NCBI GenBank assembly: GCA_949316235.1
Contig: OX438749.1
Coordinates: 10,806,914 to 10,870,913 of the forward strand
Direction: 5' to 3'
Source of the DNA: Oegoconia quadripuncta
Lineage: Eukaryota; Arthropoda; Insecta; Lepidoptera; Autostichidae
DNA length: 64,000 nucleotides
In this document: positions 1-15,100 of the stretch, in pieces
Numbering within the stretch: position 1 is the stretch's first letter
Layout: every line of letters starts with the position of its first letter
Translations under genes and position numbers: made by a program
The notes under the pieces: generated by a model
Seen by the model: the letters and a program-made list of their open reading frames with translations, nothing else
Database searches by the model: none
What the model was told of the DNA's origin: nothing

Positions 1-119
1 GCGACAAGTCTCAGAGGCCAACTCCTGCGCACTGGCGGTTCGGGCCGGCGCAAGTCTGGTACGACATGTTGAATGTGCCGGAAACTGGTGATGGCTTCGA
101 CTACGGCTTCAAACTGAAG
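1..119 (+). CDS. TAF1: TAF1 exon (window exon 1, 5' incomplete)
   Basis: Reads in frame from base 3 and encodes the conserved [13 protein letters not shown] and FDYGFKLK motifs found before the acidic region of animal TAF1. It ends in phase 0 at donor GTACTT. The true 5' end of the exon is not visible. Confidence 0.93.
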
Positions 120-3100
120 GTACTTTGCAGCTGTTACTGTCTTTACTACTTTCATTGGGAAGTTTTTCATGATGTCAAAAATTTTACCACTTCCATGGCT
201 TAATGTAATCAACGTAATATTGGCGAAACGGAGGTTGCGTGTTCGATTCCCAGCAGGCTACATGTTTAGTACTCGGTGTTGTTTGATACCATCTTGACCA
301 TCTTCATCTTCAGACCATCTTGTCTAAGTGCCGCTAGGCGGCAAGAACCAGTCTCCCAAATAAGTAGGAGTTCCAGGTGAGCGCGCTTTCATCTTTGGCC
401 TCATCTTCACTTAACATAAGGTGTGATTGAGGTCAAGTGCTAACTCATTGTGCATAAAAAAATATCTATCGTTCTTTCTTGTCAAAAGTAAGCGAAACTG
501 TTATTATTATTTAATGAAAGACACAATTTTATATAACAGAAATGGTCATGTTAAATTATATTCAAACTGCAAGAAATTATAGGACCAATATCTTTCCTCC
601 TGTAGGTTTCATTAAAAGTCACTAAGGAATCCCTTAGTCACGTTTTATGAGAGATCCTGAACATGACAATATGACGGACTGGAAGCATCGTTATAGCGAA
701 AGCAAAATCAGAGTGTTGACCGCGACAATAAGAGAGACGCCACACCACCAGACGTAGGGTCGGCTGATGGTGTAAAGCAGTAGAAAATCATTGCATAGTA
801 TTGCGCTGGAAAGGACGACGTAATATAGATGAGGCCCACTACCCAGCAATAGGTCGATGTGGCCAGAGATTGATTAAGCCATTATTATAAAGAACTTCTT
901 TATTTAGTACTATTTATGCTACCTTCTGCTCAAGTGGATTTTTTTAAATTTCCCTGTGTAAAAAGTAGCCTACGACCTTATCTAACTCTTCAACAATTCT
1001 TGTAAAAAATTGAGTCATTGTTACCGTTGCCGGTACGGAGCCCGTTTTTGAGGGATTTTCCTAGTAACCTAAGACGTATACCACGCCCACCAAATTCATT
1101 AACATTGGTATATGCGTTTGGGCTGCGCGTTGATAAGATCAGAGTTTCCTTTTATGTTATATTGATGATAGCGTCGGTGGCTCAGCGGTTAAGATGCGGT
1201 CTCCCAATTTGGGAGGTCCGGGTTCGTTTCCCAGGCAGGCCATGTACCAATGAGTTTTTAAATTTAATTTAATTACTTATGTGCGTTTATCCGACTGCTC
1301 TTAAATGGTGAAGGAAACCATCGTGAGGAAATCTGCATGCCTGAGAAATAAAATTCTAAGGCATGTGAAGTCCCCAACCCATATTGGGTCAGCGTGGTCC
1401 CTCATTATACGAGGGAAGGCCTATATCCCTGCAGTGGGATGTTTACGGTCTGAGATGATGATGATAGTTCGAGAACAGATTTGTAATGAACTTTATGCAA
1501 ATTTTCCAGGCGCCGTCGCCTGAACGAGAAGAGAAACCGAAAGAACCTGAAGACGTCCCTGCAGAAGATCCAGAGACTGATGATAGCCCTGACAGTGGGT
1601 TTCCTGACGACTCATTTCTCATGGTTTCTCAGCTGCAGTGGGAAGATGACGTCATATGGGACGGCAGTGAAATAAAACATAAGGTTTGATTACAGAGAGT
1701 ATTTATGTGTGGTTGAAATTATCAGGGTTAGTACAATACAATACAATACAAATACTCTTTATTGCGCAAAATAATTTACAATAATTTTGATGATAACAAT
1801 AGAACACAATTAGGTTAGTGTTTGTTGCATGTTGACGAAATGACCATTTTCTCAACTTTATCCCCTCCTCTTGTGACCGCGAGTCGCGTGCGCCAGATGT
1901 CGTTCTAAGTACCTTGTCGTTCCTTGCTATGCTAACTTCAGTCGTAAGCTTATGTGATTAAAGTTTAGTTTAAATTATTTTCAAAACAGTCGCTTCGTTG
2001 CCATTCTGCTGTTTGCACTGAGGCTTTGGAGTTAGATGATAGTTTCTTTGGGAACTTTCGATTTCTATACCCAAAGGGTGGTCGGAACCCATTACTAATT
2101 AAAATTTAATGTATAGAAAGCATTAAAATATTGATGGATCGAAAAAATCAATCCGATTTCAAGCGAGAACCAAATCACTGTATGGAGTTATGCAGAAGGT
2201 TAGTATATTATACAGACCAACAAACAGTGAAAAGTTATTTACTTTGCGACTTTCTATATACATTTAAGAGATGGCCAAATGAGTAAATCTTCTCTCAGTA
2301 ATTGTCCTGTTATGTACGGCCGATGCATGTACATTTCGTGACGTCATCACTGTCAAACGATCTCATTTAATTTCACCTCCCGTTGGGCATAAAAAACCTC
2401 CCCTCTACACCCGCCAATGTAGTTGAAGTTTTTTCCTTCGCATAGCGGTTTATCCCTTGTAATGTCTTTGTTGTTTTATTTTAGGTTCTAGCTCGTCTGA
2501 ACAGTAAGAGTAATGCAGCTGGCTGGGTTCCCACGTCAGTGAGTCGCACTGCTCAGCAGTTCTCTCATCCGAGGCCTCAACCTGTGACTCCATTGCAGAC
2601 CAAAGCACCCATGTAAGCACTTGAGTTTCTCTAAAAACAGTTCAAATGAATGTAATTTGAGTTAATTAGATTACTCGGAAAAATATGGGAGTAACCTCGC
2701 TTATCGTTTCCCATTTTACTTTTTTTTATGCACAACGGGTTTTTACTTTACCTCAATCACACCTGATGTTAAGTGAAGATGAGGTCGAAGGTGGAAGCGT
2801 ACTGACCCGGCAACCCCAACATTTCAAAGTATTTTATTAAAAATGTGGAAAAAATAATTCAGAGTTACTGACACTTAATTTTCTTCTTCTTCAATGCTGA
2901 AAATGGAACCGGTCCGATTTATATTTTAAAACCTTTATGTCACTCTCAAATCATAGTTCATCAGCGGCAACCCCTAACGCGCAATCAGGCGGCGCCTCCG
3001 TGGATGGCGAAGACAATACCTGGTACAGCATATTCCCGGTCGAGAACGAGGAGTTAGTGTACGGCACTTGGGAGGACGAAGTGATATGGGATGCAGAGAA

Positions 3101-6100
3101 TATGAAGCAGATTCCCAAGCCGAAGATATTGACCCTCGATCCTAATGATGAGAATATTATCCTTGGCATACCTGATGACGTCGATCCTTCAAAGATTACG
3201 AGAGGTAATTTCGTTTTAACACCTTTACATCCCCACTACTGTTGTGATTATAGTCTTGTCTCACAAGGAGAATGCATGAGTCGTAGTCGTCCACCATGCG
3301 GACCCATTGCGTTTTGTTAAATTTTTGTCAGATTAGTGGCCACCTGAATGTCAGTATTTTCAAACCGGCCTTATAGGCCACCGACTTGGCTTAGCAACTG
3401 CCTTACGTGTTACACTATTAACGTGCCCACTGAAGTACGTTTGAGTAGCGTTTTGTAATATGGGCCTTTGATTCTCGTTATCCGATTGTTCGTTACATAT
3501 TATTTCTGATTTGACAAGAATGTGTTGTATGTACATGCAGACTTGTTTTACAAAACCAACTGGCAGTTTGTCACTAAATTTGCATGGTAAACTGTAGTAT
3601 GTTAAATTTCTACTGTTTCTCGTTCATTGCAGAGAGAGGACCAACGCCAAAAGTGAAGATTCCTCACCCACACGTGAAGAAATCAAAGATATTGTTGGGC
3701 AAAGCCGGTGTGATCAATGTTTTACAAGAGGATGCCCCTCCACCGCCTCCCAAATCACCGGATCGCGATCCTTTCAATATTTCAAATGATGTGTACGTAT
3801 TTTTCTCTAATGTGACGTTTATGAACTAAACAAATTTTTGTTTTTTGCGTAATGTTCTGCTCGAGCCAATCTAGGGTCCATATTAACAAACCGTTCTCAA
3901 GATTGAGATGACCTTAAGTTGACGCTTGAGAATCTGTTGCATATTAAATAAGAGTGTATAAAAACAAGATCGATTTATTAATACGGCTCTTCTGTACCGT
4001 TTATTAATGGCAAGATAACTAAATGGTTGCACTACCATGTGACATTTATATGGGTTTGGTTAACTGTTCATGTGGCGCTGTATTTTTTTATATCTATAAC
4101 TCTATATATATATAATATAATAAAGATAACGACCTGTTTGGTGTAGTGGTCAGAAATTCTGCTGCTATACCAAAAGGTCGCGGGTTCGAATCCCGCTAGG
4201 GGCATATGTTTGTATGATGAATACAGACATGTGTTCCCGAGTTATGGATGTTTTTCATTTATATATATGTATTTATTTACAAAAAAAAAAGTATATGTGT
4301 AGTTTATCCAACCACCTGGTATCTATAATACAAGCCTAGTTGCTTAGTGTGGTACTAGATGGCGCTGTGTGTATGTGCAAAGATATTTATTTATTTATTT
4401 AATGTAGTGATGTGTTAAAAATTTATTTTATTATATTTGTTTGGGTATTTCTTTTTTTGGTATGAAAACAGCAATGTGACGATATATCTTATAAACTTTA
4501 ACCTTCCTTCCTTCACATACACTAGATTATTAACTATAACTTTCACTAAAATACCGAAAATATCTCATATTTTTACATGTGGTCGAATACAGTTTGTATG
4601 AGAACTGGTTGTTGTTGTTGGAACCCCAACACATTTGGGGAACTGGCTATCTTATCTCTGACAACCGGAACACAACAATGCCATTAACATTGCGGCTTGG
4701 CGGCAGATTTAGATAATCTAATCATAAAGCTCCCACGTTTTTATTATGTCAAGGTTGCTACACAAACATGCTTCGTTTTCTTACACCTGATAAGCCAGTG
4801 TCAAACCAAGTTAGTTACCAAGTTAGTTAGTTGAATGTACTTAACTGACAACTTCTGTGAAACTAGACCCAGTACTAATTTACAGTGACAATATAAAGCT
4901 ATCTTGTATTGCTGTTAAATGATTCTTCGCTACTCGCTGGCTATCGGTCCCTTATTCAGTCAGCGATCTCCGTACTTCATTGATGAAACATGTGTCTCAA
5001 ACAGATATTACCCAACGGTGGTCATGGCTTCGATTTACCCTCCGGCTTCTAACTTCAGTTAAGATTGAGTTGAGACCAAACGAGAACATGCGCGTACTTT
5101 TATGCACTCGTACTTGTAGGGGTAGTTATCTGAAAACCAGTATTTCGCTCTTTGAGTGACATGCCACACTGATTTATGACCCACTTGTGCTACTGCGGCA
5201 CACACTCTCTTTGTATTTTCTTTCTGTTTCTCTACTTGTATTTCATTGTTATTAAAAAAAAAAATGTGTATGTGTGTGAACGCAATGGCTGAAATAAAAT
5301 AATACTTTATCTATCTATCTTTCTTTAAGATTTTTTTTTAATTCGCAGATTTTACCAACCAAAGTCGCAGAATCCTCGTCTAAAAGTCGGCGGTGGTCAA
5401 TTGATACAACACAGTACTCCAGTAGTGGAGTTGAGAGGTCCGTTCATACAGACCCATATGGGGCCGGCGCGGTTGAGGGCATTCCACCGACCCGCGATGA
5501 GGAAGCTGTCTTATGGTCCACTGGCTGCACCGGGTCCGCAACCGGTGCAACCACTGTTGAAACATATCAAGAAGAAGGCTAAGGTATATTTTTTCACTTG
5601 TTTGGAAAATAATAACAAATATTACGAACACATCATCAACAATCATCTAATCTGGAAGTCATAACTAACATAAATATTTATATAAAAATCCATAATTCTG
5701 GAATAAACGCTCGTATTCATCACACAAATCATATGAAGTAGAATAAAGCGTTTACAAAGAAATAAACAAACAAACATTTACGCCAAGCGGGGTTCGAACT
5801 GGAAACCATTGGTTTCGCAGGCAGAGTCTAAAGTTTACCAATCGGTCGTCCTCGTCCGAATCAGCAAACAATATCATAACAAAAAATTATTCTTAACTAA
5901 TCTATCTATACACATTGATTTATGTGCTATAGATATGGTGGCACGATCAAACCTCTTTCTCGGTTATCTTAGAAGTTTAGCGAATAATACATTATGTTTG
6001 TTATTACTTAAAAGATGGTCCATTCTTCTTTTTTTTCTTACTTTTCTTGAACACATAAATATTATAAATGAAAATATTCACTCTCGGGTACACGTTTCCG

Positions 6101-9100
6101 TATTCATCATACAAATACGTGCACCTAGCGGGATTTGGACCCGCTACCTTTCTAACTACACACCAAACAGGTCTTCAATATTGTATTTACATAAACTTCT
6201 CAGCAACGCGAAGCGGAACGCTTGGCATCTGGCGGTGGAGATGTCTTCTTCATGCGCACACCTGAGGACCTGAGCGGCAGGGACGGTGAACTGATCCTGG
6301 TCGAGTTCTGCGAGGAGCATCCGCCCCTCATCAGCCAGGTCGGCATGTGCACCAAAATAAAGAACTACTACAAGAGGACTACTACAAAGGTAAAAGAGAC
6401 TTGTGATTATTATGCAAATATTATTATAAATTTAATTAGACAATTTAAGTCTAAATAGTAAGTTTTTTAGGGTTTGATACCAAAAATGGCAAAACGGAAC
6501 ACTTATGGAATCACATTGGTGTGTGTCCGTCTGCCATCTAAATTTTTTTGGTACTATTTCACTTAAAACATTTGGGGGCTTAATGAAAAACAATAAAAGA
6601 ACAAAAGAAGGTCATCATGTGAAACTATATGAAAGAAGAGTCGTAATAATAACAATAATTCTACGGGAGGATTATTAAGTCCAAAGATTGTTTTGGGTTA
6701 GACCCCTGTCTCTATAGACCTGAACATTACGTCTAATTTCCACAGGACAATGGCCCGAAACCGTTCAAATACGGCGAGATAGCGTACGCGCATACGTCGC
6801 CTTTCCTCGGCATACTGCCGCCGGGCGCCACGCAGACCGTCTTAGAGAACAACATGTACAGAACGCCGATATACGAACACACATTGTCGCAGACCGATTT
6901 CCTCATCATAAGAACCAGGTTAGTAGTGTTTTTACCTAATTGCCCAGTTGTCAGGTTAATGTTTTTCGGTTATGTATGTAGATTTCTATATTACCTCATG
7001 TAGAATTTTAAAGTGTGAGGTGTCGTGAGATTCGTCGCGATCTTCAAAGTGTCATAAGAATTTATATATTTTTATAATTAAAGAATTTATATACTATCTA
7101 ACTGGAAGGCATACTCGATATTTTATGTTAAAGGAATTTGAACCTTATTGCAAACGTTATTAAGTTCTTTTTTTATTTCAATGTTGAAAAAAAGAAACGC
7201 GGTCTAGGAGATACTCACTTTTCAGTTCCCTTTTGCACAGTTGCCAGAATATGTTATAAAGTTGGTATGGTAGAAAAAATAGAAACACCGAAAATTTTTA
7301 TCATCAAAACGCGGCAAATCGTTTTACAGGCAACTATTTAATTTGCTTTAATTGTTACTAAATACAAAAATGTCTGTACATTCTGATCGAAGTAATTGCA
7401 AGATAGGAGTAGTATTAGTTATGCCAGTAATACTCTAAATGAACCAAAAAAAAATGGTGGATAATTTGTATGTAATTGACTGGTACTGGATATCCACTTT
7501 TGAACCCGATTGTACTACTTGTTGTTGTTGTGATTGTATTAACACTAAATTAATAACATAGTTTTTATTTAAACAATGAAATTGTCTCTACTATGGCACG
7601 AAATATACACGTTTTGAGTTTAACTTACCCGCATAGAATATTTGAAGTCTTTATAATTTGATATGTGTATTTTGTTTTATTTTAGGCAAGCTTATTACAT
7701 TCGCGAGATTGACTCGTTATTTGTAGCTGGTCAAGAGTGCCCTCTTTACGAAGTCCCCGGCCCTAATTCCAAGAGAGCTAACAATTTCGTTCGAGATTTT
7801 TTACAGGTAAAAAAAATTACTCTTTATCGAATATGATTGGTTTAGTATTATAGCAGCGTTATTGGCTAACATGCCAATTCACGGGCATCAGCAATGAATC
7901 TGACCTAAATCGCATCTTGGTAGAGGTTTAAGCCAGGGTTTTCCAGGCTTTTTGAGAGCTCTGCAACAATGACGTTACAGCAATTGTCTATGTTATTCCT
8001 TTATTCTCCTTTTACGACGACGCGGGTTCATCGACAGTCTTACAACATAAGGCGCATACCGAACTTAAGCTTATATAGCATAGCCCATTTCCATGCAAGA
8101 GAATTAGCCGCTTATTTTATCTGTTTTAGGTCTACATCTATAGGTTGTTTTGGAAGTCGCGTGATAGTCCTCGCCGTATAAAAATGGACGACATCAAAAG
8201 AGCTTTCCCGTCGCACTCCGAGAGCTCAATAAGGAAGCGTTTGAAACTGTGCGCCGATTTCAAACGTACCGGACTTGATTCTAATTGGTAAGCAGTAATG
8301 TTGACAGGAAAAAAATTAAATATGTAAGCTTGAAACCACAATTGTGCACAACGGGTCACCGCTTGTCCTTAATCACACCAGGGGCGATCGCGCTAATTCA
8401 CAACGGTTTTATCGTTCGAATGGAATCATTCAATCGCAATCATTTTTTACATTTTTTTTTTTTTTATATGAGAGGTCGGCAAACGAGCATGCGGGTCACC
8501 TGATGGAAAGCAATCACCGCCGCCCATGGGCACCCGCAACACCAAAAGGGTCACAGATGCGTTGCCGGCCTTTGAGGAAGGTGTCCACCCCAGAATAAAC
8601 CAATGTTATCTCGCTATTTTTTCTGAACGATGAAATCGTTGACTTTTCCCAAAGTATAACCAAACGCAAAACGTTTAAAGGTTACGATGAGTATTGAAAC
8701 ACTAGGCTAATTTCCGTTCAAATGATCAGCGCGATACGAAATTTGCTTAAGGTAACTTTTTGGTTATATCAGTAGGTCTGTTTGGGAATTATAGTTCAAA
8801 CTTAGCGCGATAGGCCCCCTGATGTCATGTGAAGTTAAGGCTTAGGGTGACAGCGAGGAGTCGCGAATTTATTTAAGGGACATCTCTAACAGCTGGAACA
8901 GGATAATGCTATCAACATTGCAAGGAAGTGGTAACCATTCACGCGGACTTTTAAAAATGACCTACCACAAACCAAGCTGAGATTTGGATGAAATTTGTCT
9001 CCAACAATATCTGCATTATTCATTCCAAGGTGGGTGATAAAACCCGATTTCCGATTGCCTTCTGAAGAGGAAATCCGGTCTATGGTGTCTCCTGAGCAGT

Positions 9101-12100
9101 GCTGCGCCTACTTCAGCATGGCGGCCGCAGAGCAAAGGCTGAAAGACGCCGGCTATGGAGAGAAGTTCATCTTCACCCCGCAGGAGGACGATGATGAGGA
9201 AATGCAGCTTAAGATGGATGATGAGGTGATTTTTATACAAATTTATGACAAAGGCAGCAGTTCAACTTGGCAAAAAGTGTTTTCTTTTAATTAAATTATA
9301 CATAGCCTGTGGCTCCCGGATTGGGAAAGAAAAAAACATGACAGAGTGGAAATGTTAATTAAATTCTTAAATATTTAATAATCGCCCTTATGCTTTCTTA
9401 ATCTGCAAGCAATTCATCCTTATTCTGATTTGAGTATACTTCTATTCTAATCCGAGTCCGTAATCCAATGGGGCTATTCCATAAGAATGCTGCTCGAATT
9501 AGCGGCGCACCCTACTATTTACATTATATTTTAGGTAGAGATATAAGGCGCGCGCCAATTTATCCGCAATCCACTTAAGAATAATCCGTCAGAACGTTAT
9601 TTATTTCATACATTATTTCTTTAACTGCGCATTTACAGTACGAGCTAGCTACGCGTAATTTTTACTTGCATTTAGTAGGTCGTGACATATAATATCAAGA
9701 ATAGTTACCATGTCACGCTTAAAAGTTGCCATTGCAGACAGTCCGACATAACACGATCTTTACAATACAATACTCTTTATTGCGCAAAATAATTTACAAT
9801 GATTTATTCAAATTTCATAGGTCAAAGTGGCTCCCTGGAACACAACGCGCGCTTACATCCAAGCGATGCGGGGCAAATGTCTTCTCCAATTGACGGGAGC
9901 GGCTGACCCTACCGGGTGCGGCGAAGGGTTCTCCTATGTTCGAGTACCAAACAAGCCCACACAGCAGCCGAATGAAGAACAACAGCCGAAGCGAACGGTC
10001 ACGGGCACAGATGCCGATTTGAGGAGGCTCAGCTTAAATAATGCTAAAGCGCTGTTGAGGAAGTTTGGAGTGCCTGAGGAAGAGGTGAGTTGGTGTTATT
10101 TTTGTACTAGCGGGATAGCGCTTGACCTTAATCACACCTGAGGTCGAAATCAACCTGAAACCTCCAACTTATTTGCTGGACTGGATATCTCAAACAACCT
10201 GAACACAATTCTTATCTAAATCTGCCGCCAAACAGCAGTGTTAATAGCATTGTTGTATGCCGGTTGTCAGAGATAAGATAGCCAGTCCCCCAAATAAGAT
10301 GGGGTTTCCGGGTCAGTATGCTACCACCTTCGACCTCATCTTCACTTAACATCAGGTGTGATTGAGGTCAAGTGCTAACCCGTTGTGGATAAAAAAAACG
10401 GAGTACTAAGCTTGTACTGAGAATGAAACCTGCGAGCTCCATTTTGTACATCTTGCGTTGTTTATTTAATTCATGGTCATTGAGCCACGGAGTCGGTTAC
10501 TTCGTCTTTGGAGTGAGTAATCTACTACAAAAAGAAGGACTCCAGTCTAAAATTGTCTTTATAGTTGACTGATTGAAATTAAAATACAATTACATAATAT
10601 TTTCTACATTAACAAACCAATATTGCAGTCTATCATAATGATAGCTTGATCAACATTTCTTAATTAACAGGACGGTTCTTGTTGAGATTGAATACTAATT
10701 ATAATATTGCGGTATGATGAAATCCATTCATTTTATCTTATTTTCAGTATTACCACAGTCTGTAGAAGTTATCAATTTAGAAGTTTATATAACTTTGTTG
10801 TCAAGCTTTTGTACAAGTTTTGCATCTTTTATAGATCAAGAAGTTATCCCGATGGGAAGTTATCGACGTAGTCAGAACACTGTCCACTGAGAAGGCTAAA
10901 GCTGGTGAAGAAGGTATGACGAAATTCTCCAGAGGGAACAGATTCTCCATTGCTGAGCACCAAGAGAGGTAACACTTAAAAGTTCTTTATTTTACTCACC
11001 CTAACATTATAAATGCAAAAGTTTGGCATTACGCGTGAACAGAAAATGTTAAATAAATGCCGCGGGATGATATACTGATTCCATGCTGGTGGTGACTAGT
11101 ATTGTTGTAATTTAAACTTGTGACTGGTGGTATATATTTAGCTCTCGCTCGCTCTTTGGTGTTCGTTTTCATATTAATTTATTGTCACTATAATCATGAG
11201 TCATTCAAAACATGCTCACGTTTTTCATTAGCAATTACTTAACTTCTTGGCGAGTGCCATAACAACTTACTTCGATGAGGTTTCGACCTCTATCTCCCGA
11301 GTGCATCATCAATCCATTCAATGAATTCATGGGAATGCATCATCAAATCTGTCATATCATGCAAATTATAGCATATCCTAAATTTAACTATGCACAAATA
11401 TCCTCCTATATTTTGTATTATGAACCAATGAAGTTTGAGCCACTACTTGTTATTGTTATTTCTATTTGGAGCTGTTCTGTTTTATGTTTAAGGGAGGCCT
11501 ATATTCAGCAGTGGACCAATCATGGGCAAAAATGATGTTGATGATTGGGATGAAATCTAGCATAAATTTGGCCCTCTTTGGAGGGGTTCATTAACCAGGA
11601 CAATACAGGTCGTATTATAGACCATTATGACGACCTGTTGGTGTAGTGCTTAAGGGACCCTCACCAATATGTCTACAGGTCGCGGGTTCGAATCCCGCTA
11701 GTGGCACATGTTTGTATGATGAGTTATGGATGTTTACTAATGTGTAATATATTTGGTAATCATTGATATACTACACGAATTTGGTATTCAATTCTTTTGT
11801 AACCAATTCAGATACAAAGAAGAGTGCCAGCGCATATTCGAGCTGCAAAACCGCGTGCTACAGAGTACAGAGGTGCTAAGTACGGACGAAGCTGAGAGCT
11901 CGGCTAGTGAGGAATCTGACATTGACGAGATGGCTAAGAATATTGAAAACATGCTCGCTAACAAGAAGACTACGGAACAGGTAGATCGTGCAGAAGGTCA
12001 CTACTTGATTTGAACCTTTTTTACAGGATTGCTCTTAGGCGAGTTGGCAATCGTAGCTCGTTGTTATCAATGAATCTCTTAGCCGTCTTTTAGGATATAA

Positions 12101-15100
12101 GAGGAATTGATAATGTTAGTGTGATTCAATTTCTTTGTCGGGTACAACATCACCAATAGATGTTCACTACTGGATATAAGCTTCTTCTAAGGCGCGACAT
12201 CGGTTGGGAGGATTTTCCCTAATCACAACGCTGGGCTCGGGTGGTGATTACTGATGTTTTGGGAGCTTCGTATCAATGACTCTGGTTCCTAAAACGGGAA
12301 ACTGCCATCTTATTTGTAAATATTCATACAGATTGAAATAGTACCTTACATCCTTGCGTTAACTCACTTTTTCTGTTTTTTAAGCTGTCAATGGAAAGAG
12401 AGGAAGCAGAACGAGCGGAACTGAGGAAAATGATCTTAGGGGGATCAGAGAAGAAGCCCCAGATCAACCAGACGGACCAGCAAAGTTCAAATCAAGGTAA
12501 AACTATTATAACAAAATGTATATTGAATAATTGTCATTTGATTGATCAAAGAATAAAACATAAAACCTTAGTCGATCATGTGCACTGTTCCTCATCAATA
12601 TCCTACTGCAGGGATATGGGCCTTCCCTCATATATGAGAGAGAGTATGGGCCATAGTCTACCACGCTGGCTCAATGAGGGTTGGGAACTTGTTGTGCATT
12701 GTTATTCACAAATAATATTATAGTGTTGTTCAAACTCACTCGGAAGCACGCTTATCTAACAGCGAGTAGTGTGTGACGCAAACAAGGAATAATTATGTGG
12801 GAATCTGCCTGCAGTATCTGGAATTCTGCTGTTTCGAAAATATTTAGCTTTTAGCAAATTGTTTTTTTTTTCTACAACAGTATGTACTACTATGTGGATA
12901 CAATTTTACCACCTACCCAAACCGCTGGGTTTATCTGCGGTGTGGTGAGATCACTATTCACTCAATGCACTACACTATTTATTGTGTTATTTTCCTACAT
13001 ATTATTACAAAAATTTCATGTATTCAAGTAATATGTCTTTAGAACTTTTTTACACTTTTTGACTAGTTTGGTTATCTGGTTGACATTTTCGTTTAAAAAG
13101 ACTCCTATCTTAAATTTGATAGCATGACCTAACATCTTAGATAGCTTATAACTTCCATGTCATCAGGTCGAGTACTTCGTATAGTTCGCACATTCCGCAA
13201 TGCGTCAGGGCAGCGCTACACTCGCGTCGAGCTTGTAAGGAAGTCGGCGGTCATAGAGGCCTACAGCAAGATACGGTCGACCAAGGACGACACGTTCATT
13301 CGCCAGTTCGCCACTATGGACGAGACTCAGAAAGAGGAGATGAAGAGGGAAAAGAGAAGGATACAGGTGATTTAATCTGACATCTTTTTGCACATGGTAT
13401 ATGCAGCTACTGCAGCAAAGAACTTATTCGTCTCTGAACAGTTTTACGTTTTGATGAAATTGCGGAGTCTGTCAATCCGGACTGGTGTGTTGACCCGAAC
13501 CGAAAATGAGGTTGAGATAATTCTCGAAAGCGATTATGATGAATAATAATTATTTTGGAGTAAAATTTTAATTTTAAATCCGATGGTAAAATCCGTTAAT
13601 GAGATTATTTCTTTTACTAGGAACAATTGAGACGTATCAAGAGAAACCAAGAAAGAGAAAGACTGGCAGGCAACGTAACTGCGTCCGGTACATTTCCTGG
13701 CGACAGTAAGTTTTTGGTGTTTATTTATAAACTTGTTTAGGCGTCTATATTACTGTCTTTAGTGGATTTATATCCTATATTGTAGCCTGATTTCATAATA
13801 TTACCATGACATTTCGGGATACATTTTTGACCGCCTCCGTGGCTCAATGTAAACATCATACAAAACTTTCTATCGGGGTATATTTTTAGAATTCGTTTTG
13901 TTTGTTCCTCCTGCTCTAATTAAGGTGAGCGGGGTTCCACCTTTGACCTCATTTTAACATCAGCCCCGATAGCATGTCCCAATTTGTCGCATGCAGCAGG
14001 ATGGATATTAGCTTGCGCGACATAAACGTTTATCACGCCTGTCATGCTACTGGTGCAGAATGATTGAGGTCAAGTAAAGTGCATAAAAAGAACATTACTG
14101 AGAATGAAAAGTAACCAGCAATGTATGGTTAATTTCAATTATCACATACATTATGGTCTGGTGGTGGAAAGTGAAACCCGTGATTTTACAAGCACTCGTG
14201 GCGCAGTCGCATTCGTTATTCGTTTTCGATTAGCTCAGTTAAGCAATGCCGGAACCGACTATTTAGCGTGCTTGCCGAAGTACGGAAACACTCGTATTAA
14301 ATTGCCACTAGTGGTCACCCATCCAAGGACTGACCGCGTCATACATTGCGTAACTTCGCTAATTGAAAACGAATAGTGGGAGGAGGCTGTGCTCTAACAG
14401 TGGGGACGTGTAAGGCTGTTGATGATGATCATAAGCACGTCCAGTGTTGAATTTCCAGAGCGTCTGAATCTAAGTACTTTTATTCTCAAATGAATTATCG
14501 CCCTGAGTAAAGGGAAGTTATGCCGGTTATTCTTGGATCTCAAGTGATTGAGTGAACCAAATTGCTTCCAAAATATATGCTCTAGTTATTTGTTTCAGCT
14601 ATAGACTTAGTGCCAGACATAAGTTTGTCATCGCCGGGGCTGATTCCCCCCGTACAGATCAAACAGGAGCCCGAAATTCACACGCCTTCTAGTTCTAGGC
14701 GACGCGCCAAACTAAAACCAGACCTCAAACTAAAGGTAATATTCACAAACAAAACACTTTCTATGCCTGCAATTTTTAATTTACTTTTTTAATGTTTAAT
14801 GCTCGATTTAATATAGTTTCGTAGATTGCAGTTATGTTCTGACAGTGTGTGACGCCCCGATGCATAGTCTCTCCATAGGCCATCTAACATCTATAGGGAT
14901 TAAAGGTTAACATTATTGTTTTGTTGATTTAACATTATTTTTTTTAACAGTACGGACAATACAGAAATGCTATCGGCCAAAACTCTAGTTTAATTCAGGG
15001 AGGTAGCAAAGTACCACGATCTTACGCCGTATGTATATTGTCTCTCTGTAAATATGTTACACATAGAATTTTGTACTGTCTTAATATTGGTTTTGTCACC

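Noticed and set aside
4129..4205. tRNA-like sequence with a good B box
   Set aside because: No full cloverleaf or CCA-side acceptor stem. It is the head of SINE family B, followed by the SINE body; the same applies to heads at 11.6, 39.6, 45.4 and 62.7 kb and those of families A and C.
14104..14376. 90-codon ORF in the TAF1 intron
   Set aside because: Lies wholly within the rearranged 5S-derived SINE.
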